Shown here in pieces: positions 1-7,721 of a stretch of DNA of 30,981 bases. Within the stretch, counting starts at the first letter, position 1; each line of letters begins with the position of its first letter. The translations under genes were made by a program, and so were the position numbers. This stretch comes from DASYTH01 sp035712165 (lineage in GTDB: Bacteria; Actinomycetota; Actinomycetes; Mycobacteriales; Pseudonocardiaceae), in the NCBI RefSeq assembly GCF_035712165.1, contig NZ_DASTBH010000075.1:1-30981 (forward strand), written 5' to 3'. The notes beneath the pieces are model-generated. The model was not told the origin of the DNA. It did no database searches and worked only from the letters and a program-made list of their open reading frames with translations.

Positions 1-528
1 GGGCCGGAACACCGCCGCGGCGATCTCGGCGACCCGCGGGGCGTCGACGCCCAGCATCACCTCGGGCAGCAGGCTGGCGAAGCGGTCCTCCAGCGCGACC
101 GACCGGGGGTAGCGGCGCAGCGCCCCCGCCTCCAACTCCCCGAACAGCGCCGCCACCTGCTTGTAGGCGCGGTACTGCAGCAGCCGGGCGAAGAGCAGGT
201 CCCGGGCCTCCAGCAGGGCCAGGTCGTCCTCGTCCTCCACGTCGCCGGACGGCAGCAGCCGGGCCGCCTTCAGGTCCAGCAGGGTGGCCGCGACCACGAG
301 GAACTCCGTGGTCTCGTCGAGGTTCCAGTCATCCCCCAACGAACGGATGTGCGCGATGAAGTCGTCGGTCACCCGATGCAGGGCGACCTCGGTGACGTCG
401 AGCTCGTGCTGCGAGATGAGCTGCAACAGCAGGTCGAACGGGCCTTCGAAGTTGGCCAACTTGACCGTGAACCGGCTGCTCTCCGGCGTCGGCGCGACCT
501 CATGGGGCGATGGAGCCACAACGGTCAC
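1..528 (-). CDS. scpA: Segregation and condensation protein A, N-terminal 176 residues (C-terminus beyond left edge)
   Basis: ScpA is the kleisin subunit of the SMC-ScpA-ScpB condensin that compacts and helps separate chromosomes. The N-terminus carries the family hallmark FEGPFDLLLQLI (about residues 28-39), followed by the helical region with HELDVTEVALHRVTDDF and ATLLDLKAARLLP, and an acidic stretch DVEDEDDLALLEARD. The start is a GTG whose G is shared with the TAG stop of the upstream gene (TAGTG), so translation is probably coupled. The visible part lacks the C-terminal winged helix that contacts the SMC head, because the window ends. The ParA, RHH-like, ScpA order matches other actinobacteria, where scpB normally follows; it would lie to the left of this window. 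Identification is secure. Confidence 0.95.
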   Translation of the reverse strand, partial: MTVVAPSPHEVAPTPESSRFTVKLANFEGPFDLLLQLISQHELDVTEVALHRVTDDFIAHIRSLGDDWNLDETTEFLVVAATLLDLKAARLLPSGDVEDEDDLALLEARDLLFARLLQYRAYKQVAALFGELEAGALRRYPRSVALEDRFASLLPEVMLGVDAPRVAEIAAAVFRP

Positions 529-896
529 TATGAAGCATCCTGCCGGAGCCGGCGCACGAGCAGGGAGTTCTCGCCGTTCTCCTCCAGGTCGGCGAGCATG
601 ATCGCGACGGCTTCCCGCACCACCCGGCCGCGGTCCACCGCCACCCCGTGTGCGGCGCGCAGGGCCAGCCGGGAGTGCTCCAGCGCCAACAACTCCTCGT
701 CCGAGACGTACACGGTGATCTTGGAGGTGTGCTTCTGCCGGGGCGAGCCCCGGCGCGGCCTGGCCGGCCGGGCCCGGTGGCTCGCGGGCGGCGCACCGGC
801 GTCGAACCAGTCGTCCCCCGGCGTCGGCTCCGGCCGGGGCAGACCGGTGGATCTGAACAGTTCCGCGGCACCCGGCAGCGACGTCCTCCGGGTCAC
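528..896 (-). CDS. Small ribbon-helix-helix-like protein between ParA and ScpA
   Basis: This 122-residue protein starts at a GTG that overlaps the ParA stop by 4 nt (GTGA), and its stop overlaps the scpA start by 1 nt. It is therefore locked into a translationally coupled trio. The first about 55 residues are Pro/Arg-rich and probably disordered. After that comes KITVYVSDEELLALEHSRLA, a beta strand followed by a helix, then a second helix (GRVVREAVAIMLADLEENGE). This is the layout of MetJ/Arc or CopG ribbon-helix-helix DNA-binding proteins. No ParB lies nearby, so by position it could be the DNA-binding or regulatory partner of the ParA ATPase. That role is inference; the fold reading is by eye. 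A longer reading of the same frame extending upstream through the ParA gene is a shadow. Confidence 0.8.
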   Translation of the reverse strand: MTRRTSLPGAAELFRSTGLPRPEPTPGDDWFDAGAPPASHRARPARPRRGSPRQKHTSKITVYVSDEELLALEHSRLALRAAHGVAVDRGRVVREAVAIMLADLEENGENSLLVRRLRQDAS

Positions 897-1810
897 CTGG
901 CGATCACTTCCCGGGCGAGCTGGCGGTAGGCCTTGGCGCCCGCCGAACGGGGCGCCCAGCGGGTGATCGGCTCGCCGGCCACGGTGGTCTCCGGGAACCG
1001 CACCGTCCGGTTGATCACGGTGTCGAACACGATGTCGCCGAACGCCTCCAACACCCGGGCCATGACCTCGCGGTTGTGCACGGTGCGCGGGTCGAACATC
1101 GTGGCCAGGATGCCGGTGATGTCGAGCTTGGGGTTGAGCCGCTCGCGCACCTTGTCGATGGTGTCGATCAGCAGCGCCACCCCGCGCAGGCTGAAGAACT
1201 CGCACTCCAGCGGGATCAGCACACCGTCGGCGGCGGCCAGGGCGTTCACGGTGAGCAGGCCGAGCGAGGGCTGGCAGTCGATCAGGACGTAGTCGTAGTC
1301 GGGGACCACCGGCCGCAGCGCACGGACCAGCGTGTGCTCCCGGCCGACCTCGGACACCAGTTGGACCTCGGCGGCGGACAGGTCGATGTTGCTCGGCAGC
1401 AGGTCCATGCCCTCCACGCAGGTGGGGATCACCACGTCGTGGACGTCGGCCGAGCGTTCGATCAGCACGTTGTAGATGGTCTGCTCGAGCCGGTGGGCCG
1501 GGATGCCCAGGCCGACGGACAGCGCGCCCTGCGGGTCGAAGTCGACGATGAGCACGCGGCGGCCGAACTCGGTCAGCGCGGCGCCCAGGTTGATCGTGGA
1601 GGTGGTCTTGCCGACCCCGCCCTTCTGGTTGCACAGGGCCAGCACCTTGGCCGGGCCGTGGCTGGACAGCATCGGCGGCTCCGGGATGTGCCGGCGCGGC
1701 CGGCCGGTCGGCCCGGACCCGTTGATGCCGTCGTCGAGGGCTTCGTCGTCGTCGGAGGCAGCGCGTGGCGAAAGGCTCAGCTCACGTTCGGAGGTCTGAA
1801 ATGTCGACAT
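893..1810 (-). CDS. ParA/MinD-family ATPase
   Basis: This is a P-loop ATPase of the ParA/Soj family, 305 residues from the chosen ATG. The deviant Walker A motif KGGVGKTT is at 63-70, Walker A' DFDPQG at 90-95, and the Walker B region DCQPSLG at 178-184. About 50 acidic and Pro-rich residues precede the ATPase core. The ATG at 1810 is preferred over an upstream in-frame start because AAGGAG lies about 10 nt before it. ParA proteins bind DNA nonspecifically when ATP-bound and position cargo or chromosomes. This copy sits next to scpA and lacks a ParB neighbour, unlike the oriC-linked parAB, so it is likely the second, orphan ParA found beside scpAB in actinobacteria (Rv1708-like). Its cargo is unknown. 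Confidence 0.92.
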   Translation of the reverse strand: MSTFQTSERELSLSPRAASDDDEALDDGINGSGPTGRPRRHIPEPPMLSSHGPAKVLALCNQKGGVGKTTSTINLGAALTEFGRRVLIVDFDPQGALSVGLGIPAHRLEQTIYNVLIERSADVHDVVIPTCVEGMDLLPSNIDLSAAEVQLVSEVGREHTLVRALRPVVPDYDYVLIDCQPSLGLLTVNALAAADGVLIPLECEFFSLRGVALLIDTIDKVRERLNPKLDITGILATMFDPRTVHNREVMARVLEAFGDIVFDTVINRTVRFPETTVAGEPITRWAPRSAGAKAYRQLAREVIAR

Positions 1811-1850
1811 AGCGACCTGGCTCCTTGTCGTCCCGACAATCTCGGGCCGC

Positions 1851-1856
1851 ATCTTA
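1851..1856 (-). promoter_or_regulatory. Candidate -10 hexamer of the ParA-scpA operon
   Basis: TAAGAT on the minus strand lies about 40 nt before the ParA ATG, in the 107-bp gap to the divergent RDD gene. It matches TANNNT. No convincing -35 was found. A short inverted repeat (CCCGA at 1832-1836 and TCGGG at 1842-1846) sits at or just after the predicted transcription start and could be an operator. This is sequence inspection only. Confidence 0.35.
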
Positions 1857-1917
1857 TGGGCGGGTTCCGCCGGCAACGCCGAGGCTCGCCGGGCGGCGGC
1901 TCTGCAATAGTTGGCTT

Positions 1918-2745
1918 ATGTCCGACCTGGTCACCGGCGAAGCCGTGGTTCTCGACCTGCGGCTGGCGCGGCTTGCCAGCCGAGGGATCGCCTTCGGCAT
2001 CGACGTGGCCGTGCAGGCCGCCGTGCTGCTGGTGATCGGCATCCTCCTGGCCAACTCGTCGGCGGCCGACGACGGAGCCCTGCTGGCCGCGATTTCGATC
2101 GTGACCGCGGCGGCGGTGCTGGTCGGCTACCCGGTGACGTTCGAGACGCTGACCAGGGGCCGGTCCCTGGGCAAAATGGCGCTGGGCCTGCGGGTGGTGC
2201 GCGAGGACGGCGGCCCGATCCGGTTCCGTCAGGCGCTGGTGCGCGGACTGACCGGGCTCTTCGTCGACTTCTGGGTGCTGGGCCTGGGCGGCGCCGTCGC
2301 GGTCTTCGTGTCGCTGGCCTCGGCGAAGGGTAAGCGGGTCGGCGACTACCTGGCCGGCACCGTGGTGCTCCAGGAGCGGATCCCGGCCACCGAGGTCACG
2401 CCCCCGGCGATGCCGTACAGCCTCGCCGGCTGGGCCTCCGGACTCGACGTGGGCGCGGTGCCGGACGGTCTCGCGCTCGCCGTGCGGCAGTACCTCGCCC
2501 GCTACGACCAGCTGGACCCGGGCGCCCGGGGCGTCCTCGGCGCCCGGCTGGCCACCGAGGTCTGCGGTCACCTCAGGGTGCCCGTCCCGACCACCGGCTG
2601 GGCCCGCGAACATCTGGCCGCCGTGCTGGCCGAGCGCCGGGCCCGCGAGGAGGCCCGGCAGTGGGCGCCACCCCCCGCCCGGCCCGATCCGCAACCGCCC
2701 TCCACCGCCCGCGCGGAGAACAACCCGTTCGCACCGCCAGGCTGA
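1918..2745 (+). CDS. RDD-family membrane protein
   Basis: This 275-residue protein has the RDD domain in its first about 155 residues. A first membrane segment follows the Arg of SRGIAFGIDVAV, with the Arg and Asp of that motif visible. A second segment is at LLAAISIVTAAAVLVGYPV and a third around VDFWVLGLGGAVAVFVSL. The domain ends with KRVGDYLAGTVVLQ, which holds the final conserved Asp. The C-terminal half is soluble, with a Pro-rich tail (APPPARPDPQPP). The ATG at 1918 begins a typical actinobacterial RDD N-terminus (LVTGEAVVLDLRLARLASR). No Shine-Dalgarno precedes it; AATAGT lies 6 nt upstream, so a leaderless mRNA is possible. RDD proteins have no firmly known general function. This family repeatedly sits beside SpoIIM and MoxR/DUF58 genes, as it does here. 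Confidence 0.88.
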   Translation: MSDLVTGEAVVLDLRLARLASRGIAFGIDVAVQAAVLLVIGILLANSSAADDGALLAAISIVTAAAVLVGYPVTFETLTRGRSLGKMALGLRVVREDGGPIRFRQALVRGLTGLFVDFWVLGLGGAVAVFVSLASAKGKRVGDYLAGTVVLQERIPATEVTPPAMPYSLAGWASGLDVGAVPDGLALAVRQYLARYDQLDPGARGVLGARLATEVCGHLRVPVPTTGWAREHLAAVLAERRAREEARQWAPPPARPDPQPPSTARAENNPFAPPG

Positions 2746-2790
2746 CCACCGTCTGGCAGTATGTCGATCCCATCGACGGAGGGGACCCCG

Positions 2791-3765
2791 ATGACGGACG
2801 GACCGAACTGGGCGAGCCCGGACCAACAGCCCGGACCGCAGCCCGCCGCGGCGGCGCCACCGCCGCCCGGCTGGCAGACGCCACCCAGCCCGCCCAAACC
2901 CGGCGTGATCCCGCTGCGCCCGCTGGGTCTCGGCGAGATCCTGGACGGCGCGGTCTCCACGATGCGCCGCCACCCGAAGCTCACGCTCGGCATCTCCGCG
3001 ATCGTCGTGACGGTGAGCCAACTGCTGATCCTGGCCGGCACCTACTGGCTGCTCGACGACATCGCGGCGGCGGCCACCATCGACGAGAACACGCCGACCG
3101 ACGAGGTCTTCGCGCTGCTCGGCAAGTCCCTGACGGTGATCGGCATCACCCTGGTCGTCACGTTGCTGTTCCGGGTGTTCCTGGCCGGCTTCCTCACCAT
3201 CGTGGTGGGCAAGGCGGTGCTCGGTCAGCCCATCTCCTTCGCCGAGGAATGGGAGCAGGTGCGACCCCGGCTGCTGCCGCTGCTCGGGTTGACACTGGTC
3301 ATTCCGGCAATCGTCTTCGGCGCCGCGGTGCTCGTGGCCCTGCTCGTGGTCATGATCCCGCCGGTGGGGATCCTGCTGTTCATCGCGGCGATCCCGGTCG
3401 CGATCTGGCTGTTCGTGCTGTTCTCGCTGGCCACCCCCGCGCTGATGCTGGAACACGCCACGGTCGGCCGGGCCTTCGGGCGGTCCCGCCTGCTGGTGCG
3501 CGGGTCGTGGTGGCGCATCTTCGGCATCACCGTGCTCGCGTCGCTGCTCGCCACCGTGGTCGCACTGATCATCAACATCCCGTTCAACCTGATCGCCGGT
3601 AATAACATCACCCTGGCGGCCGTGACCCTCACCACGGTCGGCGCGATCATCTCCAGCACCGTCACCGAACCTTTCGCGGCGGGTGTGAACGTCCTGCTCT
3701 ACACCGACCAGCGGATCCGCCGGGAAGGGATGGACATCGAACTGGCCAGGGCGGCCGCCGGGTGA
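2791..3765 (+). CDS. Polytopic membrane protein (glycerophosphodiester phosphodiesterase membrane-domain-like)
   Basis: This 324-residue integral membrane protein has a cytoplasmic Pro/Gln-rich N-terminal tail of about 40 residues. The conserved actinobacterial box IPLRPLGLGEILDGAVSTMR follows, then about six hydrophobic segments, for example around SAIVVTVSQLLILAG, ITLVVTLLFRVFLAGFLTIV, LTLVIPAIVFGAAVLVALLV, a long double segment VGILLFIAAIPVAIWLFVLF, ITVLASLLATVVALI, and the C-terminal region. The box and layout resemble membrane domains found upstream of GlpQ-like enzymes, but there is no catalytic phosphodiesterase domain. ATG 2791 is chosen because GGAGGGG (2778-2784) precedes it by 6 nt; an upstream ATG at 2761 has no such site. 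The gene overlaps the DUF4129 gene by 4 nt, so it belongs to the MoxR-DUF58 operon. The function is unknown. Confidence 0.85.
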   Translation: MTDGPNWASPDQQPGPQPAAAAPPPPGWQTPPSPPKPGVIPLRPLGLGEILDGAVSTMRRHPKLTLGISAIVVTVSQLLILAGTYWLLDDIAAAATIDENTPTDEVFALLGKSLTVIGITLVVTLLFRVFLAGFLTIVVGKAVLGQPISFAEEWEQVRPRLLPLLGLTLVIPAIVFGAAVLVALLVVMIPPVGILLFIAAIPVAIWLFVLFSLATPALMLEHATVGRAFGRSRLLVRGSWWRIFGITVLASLLATVVALIINIPFNLIAGNNITLAAVTLTTVGAIISSTVTEPFAAGVNVLLYTDQRIRREGMDIELARAAAG

Positions 3766-4373
3766 TCATGATCCCGGTGGAGGTGGCCCCGGACGAGGCC
3801 CGCGACGCCGCCATCCGGGAGCTGTCCGACCCCATCTACTCGGCCGCCGATCCGACGTTATTCGAAAAGATCGGCGACTGGCTGGTCGACCTGCTCGACG
3901 GCATCGGGTCGGTCGGGCCGGGCGGCCTGGTCGGGTTGGTCGTGCTGGCCCTCGCGGTGGCGCTGACGGTGGTGATCGTCCGGCTGCGCACCGGCCGGAT
4001 CGCCCGAGCCGGGCGCCGGCCGGGGGCACTGTTCGACGGGCCTGGGCGGACCGCCGAGGACCACCGGCGGGCCGCCGCGGCCGCGGCCGGCCGGGGCGAC
4101 CTCGCCGAGGCCATCCTCGAACGGTTCCGGGCGATCGTGCGGGAGCTCGAGCAGCGCGGCGTCGTCGACGAGCTGTCCGGCCGCACCGTGGACGAGATCG
4201 CCGCCATGGCCGGAGCCGCGCTGCCGGCCCACGCGCCCGCCCTGTCCGGCGCGGCCCGGGTGTTCGACGACGTGATCTACGGCGGCCGGCCGGCCACGGT
4301 GGACGGCTACCAGGCTTTGACGCGGGTGGACGACCAGCTCCGGCAGGCCCGCCCGCGGCTGGTCCGGACATGA
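3762..4373 (+). CDS. DUF4129-domain membrane protein
   Basis: This 203-residue protein begins at a GTG overlapping the previous stop by 4 nt (GTGA). A short N-terminal region (LSDPIYSAADPTLFEKIGDWL) precedes one membrane segment (about residues 55-74, rich in Val, Leu and Ala). The cytoplasmic DUF4129 domain follows, with the helical AILERFRAIVRELEQRG, the conserved GRTVDEIAAM and FDDVIYGGRPAT. DUF4129 proteins are common partners of MoxR ATPases and DUF58 proteins and may help recruit or anchor them at the membrane; their biochemical role is not established. Codon 33 is the rare leucine codon TTA (3858-3860). The gene overlaps the following DUF4350 gene by 4 nt. Confidence 0.87.
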   Translation: MIMIPVEVAPDEARDAAIRELSDPIYSAADPTLFEKIGDWLVDLLDGIGSVGPGGLVGLVVLALAVALTVVIVRLRTGRIARAGRRPGALFDGPGRTAEDHRRAAAAAAGRGDLAEAILERFRAIVRELEQRGVVDELSGRTVDEIAAMAGAALPAHAPALSGAARVFDDVIYGGRPATVDGYQALTRVDDQLRQARPRLVRT

Positions 4374-5473
4374 GCACCTCGGTCTCCCCCGACGTCCGCA
4401 CCGTGTGGCGCGCGGCGCGCGGGCCGGTCGCGATCCTGCTGGTGATCATCGCCGCCGGGGTCGGGATCGCGCTGGCGCGTGGCTCGGCAACCGGGGGCGA
4501 CCTGGACCCGCGCTCGGTCACCTCCGGCGGCAGCCGCGCCCTGGCCCGGCTGCTGGAGGCCCAGGGGGTCCGGATCGAACTCGCGCTGACCGCCGAGCAG
4601 GCGCGCGAAGCCCTCGACGCGGGCGGCCCGGCCACGCTGCTGGTCACCCAGCCCGGGTGGGTGGCGCCGGAGCGGGTCGCGGAGCTGCGCGGACGGTCCG
4701 CCCGGCTGGTGCTGGTCACCCCGCCCCCGGAACTGCTGAGCGAGCTGGGCCTGCCGGTGCGGGCGGACGGCCGCACCGCGGTCACCGACCTCCCCCCGGA
4801 CTGCCGCTACGACCACGCGGGCACGGCCACGATGGGCGGCGACCGGTACGCCGGCCCGGGCGAGCTGTGCTACGAGCGGAGCCTGGCCCGGCTGACCGGG
4901 ATCACGCTGCTCGGCACCGGCGCCCCGCTGACCAACGACCGGCTCGACGAGCAGGGCAATGCCGCGCTGTCCATGCGGCTGCTCGGCGAGCACGAGCGGC
5001 TGGTCTGGTACGTGCCCTCGCTGGGCGATACGGCGGCGCTGCCCGAATCGCGCCCGCTGGTCGACCTGCTGCCCGCCGGATGGAAGTTCGGCCTGGTCCA
5101 GCTGGCGATCGCGATCGGCGTCGTGGCGCTGTGGCGGGCCCGCCGGCTCGGCCCGGTGGTGACCGAGCCGCTGCCGGTGGTGGTGCGGGCGGCGGAGACG
5201 GTGGAGGGTCGCGCCCGGCTCTACCGCCGGGTCGGCGCGGCCGGCCACGCCGCGAACGCGTTGCGGCAGGCGAGCAGGGACCGGCTGGTCGGCCGGCTCG
5301 GCCTGCCCCGCGACGCCCCGCCCGAAGCCGTCGCCGGCGCCGTTGCCGGGCGGACCGGGCGGCCGGCTCCGGCGGTCCACGACCTGCTGTACGGTCCGCC
5401 ACCGGCCGGCGACGCCGCGCTGGTCCGGCTCGCGGACGACCTGGACGTTCTGGAGAACGAGGTGACCCACTGA
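4370..5473 (+). CDS. DUF4350-domain membrane protein
   Basis: This 367-residue protein has an N-terminal membrane anchor (about residues 17-37, PVAILLVIIAAGVGIALA). The extracytoplasmic DUF4350 domain follows, beginning with DPRSVTSGGSRALARLLEAQG and with the Rossmann-like strands LLVTQPG and RLVLVTPP. A second membrane segment (around FGLVQLAIAIGVVALW) leads into a cytoplasmic tail with LPVVVRAAETVEGRARLYRR. This is the usual arrangement in MoxR-DUF58-DUF4129 clusters. The start ATG overlaps the DUF4129 stop (ATGA) and the stop overlaps the moxR start by 1 nt (TGATG). DUF4350 domains resemble the glutamine-amidotransferase-like fold without clear catalytic residues; that is family knowledge rather than something visible here. 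A sensory or scaffolding role is inference. Confidence 0.87.
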   Translation: MSTSVSPDVRTVWRAARGPVAILLVIIAAGVGIALARGSATGGDLDPRSVTSGGSRALARLLEAQGVRIELALTAEQAREALDAGGPATLLVTQPGWVAPERVAELRGRSARLVLVTPPPELLSELGLPVRADGRTAVTDLPPDCRYDHAGTATMGGDRYAGPGELCYERSLARLTGITLLGTGAPLTNDRLDEQGNAALSMRLLGEHERLVWYVPSLGDTAALPESRPLVDLLPAGWKFGLVQLAIAIGVVALWRARRLGPVVTEPLPVVVRAAETVEGRARLYRRVGAAGHAANALRQASRDRLVGRLGLPRDAPPEAVAGAVAGRTGRPAPAVHDLLYGPPPAGDAALVRLADDLDVLENEVTH

Positions 5474-6423
5474 TGAATGACGCCCGGGAAGCACTGGTCG
5501 GGCTGCGCGCCGAGGTCGGCAAGGCCGTCGTGGGCAACGACGCCGCGGTGACCGGCCTGATCGTCGCGCTGCTGTGCCGGGGACACGTGCTGGTCGAGGG
5601 CGTGCCGGGGGTGGCCAAGACGCTGCTGGTCCGGGCGCTGGCCACGGCGCTGGACCTGACCACCACCCGGATCCAGTTCACCCCGGACCTGATGCCCGGC
5701 GACGTCACCGGGTCGCTGGTCTACGACGCGCACTCGGCGGAGTTCTCGTTCCGCGAGGGCCCGGTGTTCACCAACCTGCTGCTCGCCGACGAGATCAACC
5801 GGACGCCGCCGAAGACACAGTCCGCGCTGCTGGAGGCCATGGAGGAGCGCCAGGTGTCGGTGGACGGGCGGCCGCGCATGCTGCCCGACCCGTTCGTCGT
5901 GATCGCCACCCAGAACCCGGTCGAGTACGAGGGCACCTACCCGCTGCCCGAGGCGCAGCTGGACCGGTTCCTGTTCAAGCTCACCATGCCGCTGCCGTCC
6001 CGGGCCGACGAGGTGGGCGTGCTGGAGCGGCACGCCGCCGGGTTCGACCCGCGGGACCTGGCCGCGGCCGGGCTGCGCGCGGTGGCCGGGGTGGCGGAGC
6101 TGGACGCGGGGCGGGCGGCGGTGCGCGCGGTGACGCTGGATCCGCAGGTAATCGGCTACGTGGTGGACCTGTGCCGGGCCACCCGGTCGGCTCCAGCGGT
6201 GCGGCTGGGCGTCTCGCCGCGCGGAGCGACCGCGCTGATGACCGCGGCCCGGGCCTGGGCGTGGCTGTCCGGCCGGGACTACGTGACCCCGGACGACGTG
6301 AAGACGCTGGCGCGGCCCGCGTTGCGGCACCGGATCGAGCTGCGGGCGGAGGCCGAGCTGGAAGGGGCGAGTGCCGACGGGGTGCTGGACGGCATCCTGG
6401 CGACCGTGCCGGTGCCACGCTGA
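5473..6423 (+). CDS. MoxR-family AAA+ ATPase
   Basis: This 316-residue AAA+ ATPase has Walker A GVPGVAKT at 43-50, Walker B LLLADE at 102-107 followed by INRTPPKTQSALLEAMEE, and sensor 1 VIATQNP around 143-149. The box EGTYPLPEAQLDRFLF is characteristic of MoxR. The C-terminal lid contains SPRGATALMTAARAWA. MoxR ATPases are thought to act as chaperone-like remodellers that work with VWA or DUF58 proteins to mature or load cofactors into partner proteins, often at the envelope. The gene overlaps the upstream DUF4350 stop and the downstream DUF58 start by 1 nt each, so stoichiometric co-expression is likely. The substrate is unknown; the SpoIIM protein or the neighbouring surface protein are positional candidates only. 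A much longer reading of this frame starting near 4405 is not real upstream of 5473. Confidence 0.95.
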   Translation: MNDAREALVGLRAEVGKAVVGNDAAVTGLIVALLCRGHVLVEGVPGVAKTLLVRALATALDLTTTRIQFTPDLMPGDVTGSLVYDAHSAEFSFREGPVFTNLLLADEINRTPPKTQSALLEAMEERQVSVDGRPRMLPDPFVVIATQNPVEYEGTYPLPEAQLDRFLFKLTMPLPSRADEVGVLERHAAGFDPRDLAAAGLRAVAGVAELDAGRAAVRAVTLDPQVIGYVVDLCRATRSAPAVRLGVSPRGATALMTAARAWAWLSGRDYVTPDDVKTLARPALRHRIELRAEAELEGASADGVLDGILATVPVPR

Positions 6424-7718
6424 TGGCGCTCACCGGCCGGGCCGGCCTGGTCGCGCTCGCGGGCGTGCTCGTGGTCGGGCTGGTGCTGCCGTCCTGGACC
6501 GGGATCTTCCTGATGGGCGCGGTGGTGCTGCTGGGCGTCCTGGTGGATCTCGCGCTCGCGCCGCGCGTGCGGGGCCTGACCTTCAGCCGCGGCGGCGACA
6601 CCTCGGTGCGGCTGGGCCGGCCGGCCACGGTGACGCTCACGATCGGCAACCCGGGCCGGCGACCGGTGCGGGGCCGGGTCCGGGACGCCTGGCCGCCGAG
6701 CGCCGGTGTCGCGGTGGACCGGCACGAGTTGGCGGTCCCGGCCGGCACCCGGCGCACGATCAGCACCGTGCTGGAGCCGACCCGGCGCGGCGACCGGCAG
6801 GCGCACCGGGTGACCGTGCGCGCGGTGGGGCCGCTCGGCCTGGCCGCCCGGCAGGGCTCGCACGTGGTGCCGTGGACGGTGCGGGTGCTGCCGGCGTTCG
6901 ACAGCAGGCGGCACCTGCCGGCCCGGCTGGCCCGGCTGCGCGAGCTGGACGGCCGGCAGGCGGTGCTGGTGCGTGGGCAGGGCACGGAGTTCGACTCGCT
7001 GCGGGAGTACGTGGTCGGCGACGACGTCCGGTCGATCGACTGGCGGGCCTCGGCCCGGGCGGCGGACGTGATGGTGCGCACCTGGCGGCCGGAACAGGGC
7101 CGGCACATCGTGCTGGTGCTCGACACCGGCCGCACCTCCGCCGGCCGCGTCGGCGACGCCCCGCGTCTCGATGCCCTCATGGACGCCGCGCAACTGCTCG
7201 CCGCGCTCGCCTCCCGCGCGGGCGACCGGGTGGATCTGCTCGCCTACGACCGCCGGGTGCGGGCCGCGGTCCAGGGCGCCTCCGGCGGTGAGCTGCTGTC
7301 CGCCCTCGTCAACGCCATGGCCGTCGTGGAACCGGAACTGGTCGAGTCGGACGCCCGTGGCATGGTCGCCGAGGTAATGCGCCGGGCCCGGCACCGCTCG
7401 CTGGTCGTCCTGCTCACCGGCCTGGACCCCGCCCCACTGGAACAAGGCCTGCTCCCGGTACTCCCCCTGCTCACCGCCCGCCACCTGCTCCTGATCGCCG
7501 GCGTCACCGACCCCCGGGTCGCTGAGCTGGCCCACGCCCGAGGCGACGCCGAAGCGGCTTATGCCGCCGCAGCCGCCGAACGCGCCCTCACCGAACGCCG
7601 CCACGTCACGACAATGCTGGCCCGGCACGGCGTCGAGGTCGTCGACGCCGTACCGGACCAGTTGCCACCCACGTTGGCCGACCGGTATCTGGCCCTCAAA
7701 GCCGCCGGCCGGCTCTAA
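6423..7718 (+). CDS. DUF58 protein with VWA-like domain, MoxR partner
   Basis: This 431-residue protein has two N-terminal membrane segments (about 8-24 and 27-46). An extracytoplasmic beta-rich region follows, then the DUF58 signature at about 188-212 (GTEFDSLREYVVGDDVRSID and WRASAR). A von Willebrand A-like fold starts at HIVLVLDTGRTSAG (about 228-241), where the DxGxT/S pattern looks like a degenerate metal-ion-dependent adhesion site. The last residues, LPPTLADRYLALKAAGRL, are typical of the family. DUF58 proteins are the usual partners of MoxR ATPases. The ATG overlaps the moxR stop (TGATG). The stop lies 3 bp from that of the convergent surface-protein gene, leaving no room for a terminator outside coding sequence. 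The 3' part uses more C/A-rich codons than the 5' part. Confidence 0.92.
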   Translation: MALTGRAGLVALAGVLVVGLVLPSWTGIFLMGAVVLLGVLVDLALAPRVRGLTFSRGGDTSVRLGRPATVTLTIGNPGRRPVRGRVRDAWPPSAGVAVDRHELAVPAGTRRTISTVLEPTRRGDRQAHRVTVRAVGPLGLAARQGSHVVPWTVRVLPAFDSRRHLPARLARLRELDGRQAVLVRGQGTEFDSLREYVVGDDVRSIDWRASARAADVMVRTWRPEQGRHIVLVLDTGRTSAGRVGDAPRLDALMDAAQLLAALASRAGDRVDLLAYDRRVRAAVQGASGGELLSALVNAMAVVEPELVESDARGMVAEVMRRARHRSLVVLLTGLDPAPLEQGLLPVLPLLTARHLLLIAGVTDPRVAELAHARGDAEAAYAAAAAERALTERRHVTTMLARHGVEVVDAVPDQLPPTLADRYLALKAAGRL

Positions 7719-7721
7719 CCG

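Noticed and set aside
1777..3456. 559-residue minus-strand frame across the RDD and membrane-protein genes
   Set aside because: Low-complexity His/Gln/Arg-rich product typical of antisense frames in GC-rich DNA; the plus strand encodes recognisable membrane proteins.
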